A DNA stretch of 64,000 bases from Brachybacterium kimchii (GTDB lineage Bacteria; Actinomycetota; Actinomycetes; Actinomycetales; Dermabacteraceae), in the NCBI RefSeq assembly GCF_023373525.1, contig NZ_CP097218.1:2356001-2420000 (forward strand), read 5' to 3'. The notes beneath the pieces were generated by a model. The model made no database searches and had not been told where the DNA came from. It saw only the letters and a list, made by a program, of their open reading frames with translations. Each line of letters begins with the position of its first letter. Within the stretch, counting starts at the first letter, position 1. Of this stretch, positions 58,699 to 64,000 are shown piece by piece. The translations under genes and the position numbers were made by a program.

Positions 58699-58743
58699 GG
58701 TCCGGTGGTGGTGGGTCCGGTGGTGGTGGGTCCGGTGGTGGGT
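58699..58743. repeat. 15-bp tandem repeat between ribD and ribE
   Basis: Three units of GGTCCGGTGGTGGTG in the 100-nt ribD-ribE gap, 30 nt upstream of the ribE start. On the mRNA it is a CCACCACCGGACC repeat. Confidence 0.8.
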
Positions 58744-58768
58744 GGGCGAGCGGACGACGGGGCGGGGA

Positions 58769-59953
58769 TCAGGTCCCCGAGGCGTGCACGGGCGCGGCGC
58801 GACGGGCGATGAGGAGCACGTCCTCGCCCAGGCGCTGCACGTCCTCGGTGTGCCAGCGCGGGGCATCGGCGAGGGTCGGGATGCCGAGGTCGGAGATCGC
58901 CGATCGGCCGCTCTCCCCGAGGTGCAGGGGCGCGAGGTAGGAATGGACCTGGTCGATCAGGCCGGCGCGGAGGAAGGCGGTGGCGAGCCCCGGCCCTCCT
59001 TCGATCACGGCGTGGCCGACGCCGCGGGCGGCGAGCGCGGCGAGGACCTCCCGCGGGTCGTGCGTGCGCAGGTGCAGGAATCGTCCGTCGCTGCCGCGCA
59101 CCGCAGCGTCCTCGGGGACGTCGCGGCGTCCGACGACGACGCGCAGCGGCTGGCTCGGCGCGGCGGGAGCGGGGTGCGCGGGAGTTCCCGGCCGGGCGGT
59201 GAGCGACGGGTCGTCGGCGAGCACGGTGCCGGTGCCGACGATGATCGCGTCGGTCCGGGCGCGCACCGTGTGGGCGTGGGCGCGGGAGGCCTCGCCGGTG
59301 ATCCACCGGCTGGTGCCGTCGGCCGCGGCGACCTTGCCGTCCAGGCTCGTCGCCGTCTTCAGCACGAGATGCACGGTGGTCGGCTCGGGACTCGGTCCCT
59401 GCTCGGAGTCCGATGCCTGCTCCGGGGCTTTCGCCCGGTCCGGCTCCGACGCCCCGGCTGCGTCCCGAGCTGCCGGAGCGGCCTGATCGAGCCAGCCGGC
59501 CAGGAGCTGGCGCGACTGCTCTTCCCGCAGGCCGCCCACCACGTCGACGCCGGCCGCCGCGAGCTCGCGGGCGCCTCCGCCCGAGGCGGCGCCGGGGTCG
59601 GCCAGGGCGAAGACGACGCGGGCGATCCCGGCGTCGCGCAGCGCCCTCGTGCAGGGGCCGGTGCGGCCGGTGTGCGCGCAGGGTTCGAGGGTGACCACGG
59701 CGGTCGCGCCGCGGGTCTCGCCGCCTCGGGAGCGCGCGTCGGCGATGGCCGCGACCTCGGCGTGGGGCGTGCCGGCGCCGCGGTGCCAGCCCTCGCCGAG
59801 GGTCGTCCCGTCGGTCGCGAAGAGGACGCAGCCCACGCGGGGGTTCGCGTCCTCGGCGGGACCGCGGGCGGCGAGTATGAGTGCGCGGTCCATCGCGGCG
59901 CGCTCGTCGGGCGTCGCGGCTGCAGCGGATGGGGGCGTGTGGTGCCCGTGCAC
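58769..59953 (-). CDS. ribD: Bifunctional pyrimidine deaminase/reductase
   Basis: A 394-residue riboflavin enzyme. The N-terminal deaminase has HAEVAAIADARSRGG and EPCAHTGRTGPCTRALRDAG, the zinc site. The C-terminal reductase has LVLKTATSLDGKVAAADGTSRWITGE and VGTGTVLADDPSLTARPG. It converts the RibA product in two steps. The GTG at 59953 is chosen because GGAGG lies 5 nt upstream; a more distant ATG (60053-60055) lies inside the P1 stem of the FMN riboswitch and would place the aptamer in coding sequence. First gene of the rib operon. Confidence 0.92.
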   Translation of the reverse strand: MHGHHTPPSAAAATPDERAAMDRALILAARGPAEDANPRVGCVLFATDGTTLGEGWHRGAGTPHAEVAAIADARSRGGETRGATAVVTLEPCAHTGRTGPCTRALRDAGIARVVFALADPGAASGGGARELAAAGVDVVGGLREEQSRQLLAGWLDQAAPAARDAAGASEPDRAKAPEQASDSEQGPSPEPTTVHLVLKTATSLDGKVAAADGTSRWITGEASRAHAHTVRARTDAIIVGTGTVLADDPSLTARPGTPAHPAPAAPSQPLRVVVGRRDVPEDAAVRGSDGRFLHLRTHDPREVLAALAARGVGHAVIEGGPGLATAFLRAGLIDQVHSYLAPLHLGESGRSAISDLGIPTLADAPRWHTEDVQRLGEDVLLIARRAAPVHASGT

Positions 59954-60051
59954 GGAAGCCTCCGGATCGGCGGTGGTCCGGGGCGATGGCACGGCGGCAG
60001 AAGCGTCACCGGGGCGGACGACGGCGAGCCGACGTCGCGCACAGCGACGCC

Positions 60052-60176
60052 ACATCTCCTCCCATCCGGACTTTTACCGTCGGTCCTGGAGTTCCACCAG
60101 GTCAACCGGCTCCCGAGGGAGCCGGGTCGCGGACTGTCACCGCCGGTTCAGAGTTTCACTGACCCCGGAGAATGTG
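60052..60176 (-). ncRNA. FMN riboswitch (RFN element)
   Basis: The minus strand reads the RFN consensus: P1 CACATTCTCC with GGAGGAGATGTG at the ends, then GGGGTCAGTGAAACTC, ACCGGCGGTGACAGTCCGCGA, and the 3' part GACCGACGGTAAAAGTCCGGATGGGAG. It precedes ribD. When FMN binds, expression is expected to fall. The sequence ATCCGGA next to the ribD Shine-Dalgarno (59961-59967) is complementary to TCCGGAT within the aptamer (60064-60070), which suggests that the ribosome site is controlled. Confidence 0.96.
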
Positions 60177-60191
60177 GTTCATTCGCGAGCG

Positions 60192-60197
60192 ACACTA
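60192..60197 (-). promoter_or_regulatory. -10 box of rib operon
   Basis: TAGTGT on the minus strand, placing transcription start at about 60185, some 9 nt before the riboswitch P1 stem. The -35 element is not clear. Confidence 0.5.
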
Positions 60198-60254
60198 GCA
60201 CCGCGATCCGGGTGCTCGGGAAGTCGATGTCGCGGTGTGAACACTGCGGCGCCC

Positions 60255-61634
60255 TCAGGCGACGCGGTCGGGGAACTCGACCCTCATGCCGTGCAGGCGG
60301 TATCCGGCGACGACGTCGTCCCAGGCGATCTCGGGGGCGCGTGCGAGGCGCGGAGCGGCAGCGAGCAGATGCTCCAGCAGCACCGCCGACTCGGTGATCG
60401 CGAGGTGCTCGCCGGGGCAGCGATGGGGCCCGGCGCCGAAGCTGAGACCGGCGGGCGAGACCCCGCGCGGCAGCGGGCGGTGGGGCCGGATCTCGAGCGG
60501 ATCCTCCCCCATGACCTGCGCGTCCGCGTTGGCGTCCCGGACGTGGACGTCGATCAGGTCACCGGGCCGGACGTCGGCCGACGCGGGGCATCCGGACACG
60601 TCGAAGGTTTCCCGGGCACGGCGGTAGAGGTGCCCGACCACGGGCTCGAGCCGGATGATCTCCCGCAGGATCGCGGCCTTCTCCTCGCGGTCGCCGGCGA
60701 GGAACTCCGTGCGCAGCGCCTCGTCGTCCAGGAGGCGCCAGCACGCCATCACGAGGAACTCGCGGGTGGTGATCATCCCTGCGCTCGCGTAGGTGACGCA
60801 TTCGACGAGGATGTCGGCGCCACGCGCGCCCTGGTCGAGAAGGTGGCTGATCACGTCGTCGGCGGGGTGTCGGCGTCGCCGGCGGATCGCCGGACGGACA
60901 TCGCGCAGGTGGAAGGCGGCGAGCGGTCCGAGCCCGCGGACGGCGGCGAGCGCCCACTGCGGCAGGGAGCGGCCCCAGCGCGGGCGGGTGAGGTCGACGT
61001 CGGGCTGCCGCTGCAGGCGCACGAGCCGGCGCGACATCGCCTCCAGGGGCGAGGCGGTGAGGCCGACGATCTCGCGGCTCACCGCCACCGAGTAGAGCAG
61101 GGCGAGCTGACCGAGGTCGCAGCCGCCCTCGCGGACCGCCTCGCCGACGAGGCGGACGGCCTCGCGCTCCATGGTCTCCGCGCTGGAGCGTTCGATGCCC
61201 TGCGGGGAGAAGAAGCGGCCGACGGCGCGGCGCTGGGCGTCGTGGCCGGGTCCGTCGGACAGCAGGATCGGGTGGCGGCGCAGCCGGCCGCGCGGGATCG
61301 CCTCCGCGGTGAACCCTGCCTGCGTCGTGCCCTCGCGGCGCCGGAGCACCTCGCGCGCCGCCGCGTGGGAACGGATCCGCCAGACGCGCGGGACTCGGGA
61401 GCCGCCGGGCCGGTCAGCGCCCGGATCCGCACCGGGCACGCGCGAGCCCCTCAGCAGGGACCGCAGGCCGAGGGGGCCCGCGCCGGGGATGTCGCTGTGC
61501 AGCGGGCAGCCGCGCTCCTCGGGCCGATCCGAGCGTCGGGAGCCGGCAGGATCGGCGCCGGAGCCGGTGGGGTCGGCGCGGGCGCCACTGGGGTCCGCAC
61601 GGGCGTCGTCGGAGTCGGTGGGGTCGCGGCTCAC
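60255..61634 (-). CDS. Cytochrome P450 coupled to crtE
   Basis: A 459-residue heme monooxygenase. The heme loop FGAGPHRCPGEHLA has the axial Cys406; the K-helix motif is EIIRLEP (ExxR) and the I-helix reads YASAGMITTREFL, with Gly-Met-Ile-Thr-Thr in place of the usual AGxD/ET. The first 40 residues are a repetitive Asp/Gly/Ala/Pro stretch. The GTG start overlaps the crtE stop (GTGA), with GGGAGG 5 nt upstream, so it is translationally coupled to prenyl diphosphate synthesis. A carotenoid or other terpenoid is the likely substrate; that is inference from position. Confidence 0.88.
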   Translation of the reverse strand: MSRDPTDSDDARADPSGARADPTGSGADPAGSRRSDRPEERGCPLHSDIPGAGPLGLRSLLRGSRVPGADPGADRPGGSRVPRVWRIRSHAAAREVLRRREGTTQAGFTAEAIPRGRLRRHPILLSDGPGHDAQRRAVGRFFSPQGIERSSAETMEREAVRLVGEAVREGGCDLGQLALLYSVAVSREIVGLTASPLEAMSRRLVRLQRQPDVDLTRPRWGRSLPQWALAAVRGLGPLAAFHLRDVRPAIRRRRRHPADDVISHLLDQGARGADILVECVTYASAGMITTREFLVMACWRLLDDEALRTEFLAGDREEKAAILREIIRLEPVVGHLYRRARETFDVSGCPASADVRPGDLIDVHVRDANADAQVMGEDPLEIRPHRPLPRGVSPAGLSFGAGPHRCPGEHLAITESAVLLEHLLAAAPRLARAPEIAWDDVVAGYRLHGMRVEFPDRVA

Positions 61635-62914
61635 CGCAGCCTCCCGTCGAGCTCCTCGATCACGGCGCCGAGCACGCGGGCGGCGGGTGCGGGAACGACG
61701 TCCTGGGCCTCCGCCAGGACGGCGCGCGCCTGCGCCACCTCCCGTGCCACGAGCGCCTGCACATGCGCTTCGGCGCCGCAGTCCGCGAGCAGGGAGCGCA
61801 CGTGCCGACCGTCGGGAGCGCACAGGTCCGCACGTCCCAGCGCCGCCTCGATGCGCGGCCAGTCCGAGGTGCCGCGGGCGAAGTCGGTGATCGCCGTCTG
61901 CTTGCCCTCGCGCAGGTCGGAGCTGGGGTCCTTGCCGTGCTCGGCGGCGGACCCGAACACGGAGAGGGCGTCGTCCTGATGCTGGAAGGCGATGCCCAGG
62001 TGCCGTCCGGCGCTCGTGAGCGCCTCGCGCGCGGGCTCGGGGGCGCCGGCCAGGACGCAGGCCGCGCGCAGGGGGAGCTCGAAGCTGTAGGTGGCCGTCT
62101 TGGTGCGGGTCATCTCCGCGATCACGTCCGTCTCGGGGGCGACGAAGCCGTCGCTGAGCGAGACGTCGAGGAACTCGCCGACGGCGGACTCGGCGACGGC
62201 ATCGCCCAGGGCGTCCAGCAGCGCGAGACGCTCGGAGCGGGGGAGGTCGACGCGCGCGACCACCTGGTGGGCGAGGGCGAGCATCTGGTCGCCGACCAGG
62301 ACAGCGGTGCTGCGGGCCCAGTGGCTGCGCCGGTCGCCCGTCCCGACCGAGCCCGAGTCCGAGTCCGGCCCCGCCGGGCCCGAGTCCGACCCCGAATCCG
62401 GGTCCGAGTCGGAGTCCGAGCCGGAGCCCTGGGCGATCAGGGCGCCGACGAGGTTGGCGCGGCCGCGCCGGGTGAGGTCGTTGTCGATGACGTCGTCGTG
62501 GAGGAGGAAGGCGAAGTGGAGCACCTCGAGCGCCGCGGCGAGACGCACCGCCCCGGCGCGCTCGGCGACGGGCCGGCCTGTGCGCGAGGGAAGGTCCGCG
62601 CTCAGGGCGTCGAAGGTCTCCAGCAGCAGACGCGGCCGCAGCAGCTTCCCTCCCTGGAGCTGCGCGGCGGCGAGCTCCCAGAGCTGCAGGACCTCCGCCC
62701 CGTGACGGCGTGCGCGCCGGGACCCTTCGTCCATCAGTCGTGCCGTCGCCCGGCGGACGTCCTCGCTCACGTCCATCACGAGATCGCCGGAGCGGGCGGG
62801 GAGGTCTCCGGCCAGGCGGAGATCCCCCGGGACGCGGACGTCGTGCGCCGCGGCGTCGACGTGGTCCTCGACGGCATCGATCTCCTCCATCGCCTCGCTG
62901 CTCATCTCCACCAT
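61631..62914 (-). CDS. crtE: Geranylgeranyl diphosphate synthase-like polyprenyl synthase
   Basis: A 427-residue trans-prenyltransferase that elongates isoprenoid diphosphates. The first aspartate motif is HDDVIDND (DDVID at 140-144), preceded by GGKLLRPRLLL. The second is QHQDDALSVFG (314-318), where the last position is Ser instead of Asp, a known kind of variation in actinobacterial enzymes. Residues about 164-192 form a Ser/Asp-rich repeat inserted between the two conserved parts. The length exceeds the usual 340-390. The ATG at 62914 has AAGGGG 3 nt upstream; ATG 62905 is an alternative. Neighbouring crtYc supports a carotenoid role. Confidence 0.85.
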   Translation of the reverse strand: MVEMSSEAMEEIDAVEDHVDAAAHDVRVPGDLRLAGDLPARSGDLVMDVSEDVRRATARLMDEGSRRARRHGAEVLQLWELAAAQLQGGKLLRPRLLLETFDALSADLPSRTGRPVAERAGAVRLAAALEVLHFAFLLHDDVIDNDLTRRGRANLVGALIAQGSGSDSDSDPDSGSDSGPAGPDSDSGSVGTGDRRSHWARSTAVLVGDQMLALAHQVVARVDLPRSERLALLDALGDAVAESAVGEFLDVSLSDGFVAPETDVIAEMTRTKTATYSFELPLRAACVLAGAPEPAREALTSAGRHLGIAFQHQDDALSVFGSAAEHGKDPSSDLREGKQTAITDFARGTSDWPRIEAALGRADLCAPDGRHVRSLLADCGAEAHVQALVAREVAQARAVLAEAQDVVPAPAARVLGAVIEELDGRLR

Positions 62915-62929
62915 CGTCCCCTTGTCTGC

Positions 62930-63048
62930 ACGGTATCCGCACCGCGCGCACCCGCGGATCCGAGCGGCGCCGCGGAGTGCCTCAGCATGCCATCTTCCCC
63001 GGAAAGATTCCAGCCGTGGAAGCAGAATTCGCCGTCCGGCAGTAGGGT
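62930..63048. promoter_or_regulatory. Divergent crtE / MarR control region
   Basis: On the minus strand TACCGT (62930-62935) is a probable crtE -10 box. On the plus strand TAGGGT (63043-63048) is the -10 of the MarR gene, 7 nt before its ATG (leaderless). TTCCAGCCGTGGAA (63008-63021) is a 5-4-5 inverted repeat near the MarR -35 position, a candidate operator. A second palindrome, CGGATCCG, lies at about 62954. Confidence 0.55.
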
Positions 63049-63055
63049 GGCCGCC

Positions 63056-63691
63056 ATGACCGAGCCCGGCACGAGCGACACCGCCGCACCCGAGTCCCCC
63101 GCGAGCGCCCGCGGACGTCGGCCCTGGCGCGTCCACGACCTCGCCGCGAGCGATCCCGACGGGGAGCTCGCCGACCGCTCGGGACTCGACGAGTCCGCCG
63201 AGCACGAGATCGACGAGCTGATGGCGGCGCTCGTCGCCCTGCGCCGGGCCGAGGAGGAGCTCTCCACCGCATCGCGGGCCTTCATGGACCTCGGCGCGAC
63301 GGACATGCGCGCGCTGCACTACCTCATCGCCGCAGCCCACACGGGTGAGCTGGCGACGCCGGGAGCCCTCGGCGAGCACCTGGGCATCTCCTCGGGCGCG
63401 ACCACGAAGCTGCTGGACCGGCTCGCCCGGGGCGGGCACATCACGCGCGGGCACCACCCCGCGGACCGTCGGGCGGTGACGATCGCCGTCTCCCCCGCGA
63501 CCCGCCGCGCGGCGATGGACTCGATGGGCCGCCAGCAGGCGGGGCGAGTGCGCGCCGCTGCGCGTCTGAGCTCGGAGGAGCGCGGGACCGTCACCCGCTT
63601 CCTGCTCGACATGGCCGGCGAGCTGTCCCCTGCAGGGCTGGACTGGGCGGAGGGCTCGACGAGGAGCGCTGGAGCACCGCATGCACGGTGA
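63056..63691 (+). CDS. MarR family regulator next to carotenoid genes
   Basis: A 211-residue regulator with the MarR winged helix at about 85-150: LGATDMRALHYLIAAAHTGEL, LGEHLGISSGATTKLLDRLARGGHI and DRRAVTIAVSP. An extra N-terminal region of about 45 residues is low complexity. It is divergent from crtE and overlaps the lycopene cyclase gene by 11 nt. In Corynebacterium glutamicum the MarR-type CrtR, also divergent from crtE, represses carotenoid genes and is released by geranylgeranyl diphosphate; this gene has the same arrangement, so a similar role is inferred. Confidence 0.87.
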   Translation: MTEPGTSDTAAPESPASARGRRPWRVHDLAASDPDGELADRSGLDESAEHEIDELMAALVALRRAEEELSTASRAFMDLGATDMRALHYLIAAAHTGELATPGALGEHLGISSGATTKLLDRLARGGHITRGHHPADRRAVTIAVSPATRRAAMDSMGRQQAGRVRAAARLSSEERGTVTRFLLDMAGELSPAGLDWAEGSTRSAGAPHAR

Positions 63692-64000
63692 GTACCTGAT
63701 CCTGCTGGGGCTGTGCCTGCTGGTGACGCTGCCGCTCGAGTTCGTCATCGGAGCGCGCGTGCACCGCAGCCCGCGCCGTCTGCTCGCGGCCCTGCTCCCC
63801 ACCGCGATCATCTTCCTGGCCTGGGACTACGTGGGGATCCACAGGCATCACTGGTGGTACGACCCCGCGAAGATCTCCGGGATCACCCTGCCCGGCGGCA
63901 TGCCGCTCGAGGAGCTGCTGTTCTTCCTGGTGATCCCGATCTGCGCGCTGCTCACGCTCGAGGCCGTGGAGATCCTCCTCGGCCGGATCCGCCGACGGAC
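63681..64000 (+). CDS. crtYc: Lycopene cyclase domain protein (CrtYc/CrtYe-like), partial
   Basis: The first 106 codons of a membrane protein cut by the right edge. It starts HGEYLILLGLCLLVTLPLEF, then VHRSPRRLLAALLPTAIIF, HHWWYDPAKISGITLPGG and PLEELLFFLVIPICALLTLE, the conserved features of the small heterodimeric lycopene cyclase subunit of actinobacteria. The Glu-Glu of PLEEL is conserved and probably catalytic. The ATG overlaps the MarR gene end by 11 nt. The partner subunit and further crt genes should follow beyond the window. Confidence 0.88.
   Translation, partial: MHGEYLILLGLCLLVTLPLEFVIGARVHRSPRRLLAALLPTAIIFLAWDYVGIHRHHWWYDPAKISGITLPGGMPLEELLFFLVIPICALLTLEAVEILLGRIRRR

Noticed and set aside
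58699..58743. Short tandem repeats as a CRISPR array
   Set aside because: Units are 15 bp, directly adjacent with no spacers, and there are no cas genes. The same holds for 25861-25893 and 56546-56605.
60053..60055. ATG as the ribD start
   Set aside because: It lies in the P1 stem of the FMN riboswitch and would add about 34 residues of unconserved sequence; GTG at 59953 has GGAGG at correct spacing.

Overview
The window is very GC-rich actinobacterial chromosome (roughly 70% GC by eye). Evidence for this includes GTG starts, many leaderless promoters (TANNNT box, then 6-7 nt, then the start codon), a mycothiol-type DinB enzyme, a split CrtYc-type lycopene cyclase and an RFN-controlled rib operon. 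Gene content fits Micrococcales, possibly a Brachybacterium-like Dermabacteraceae. That placement is inference; no rRNA or tRNA gene is present to confirm it.

Layout. 1-5.9 kb: a cut methyltransferase, a DUF456 membrane protein and an inositol-like sugar module (MFS porter, Gfo/Idh/MocA dehydrogenase, IolE-like TIM barrel) divergent from a LacI regulator with a perfect palindromic operator. 6-17 kb: FabH-like ketosynthase, VanZ-RDD protein, a large secreted beta-propeller/lectin protein, SbcCD nuclease, class A beta-lactamase and an MDMPI-type protein. 17-26 kb: Cys-type sulfatase with sugar MFS porter and ROK regulator; then GntR plus MFS, divergent from a flavin disulfide reductase. 26-37 kb: many small genes (GNAT, P-loop kinase, PadR plus membrane partner, two TetR modules, FAD monooxygenase, ABM protein, FUSC, DUF1697, APH, SRPBCC lipoprotein). 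37-53 kb: GH78 alpha-L-rhamnosidase, a four-gene OpuC-type osmoprotectant ABC operon, and a peptide module (SBP, two permeases, fused double ATPase) flanked by an S9 and an M20 peptidase. 53-60 kb: NDH-2, a small acetyltransferase cassette bounded by 28-bp inverted repeats, and ribD-ribE-ribBA-ribH behind an FMN riboswitch. 60-64 kb: edge of a carotenoid cluster, with a prenyl diphosphate synthase translationally coupled to a cytochrome P450, divergent from a MarR regulator that overlaps a CrtYc-like lycopene cyclase gene.

The most unusual non-coding signal is a set of 56-57 bp palindromes that begin CGAG and end CTCG. Five copies lie just 3' of minus-strand genes, and their stems differ by compensatory changes. 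A related larger palindrome lies near 55.7 kb. The most interesting gene arrangements are the inverted-repeat-bounded acetyltransferase cassette and the crtE-P450 // MarR-crtYc locus.
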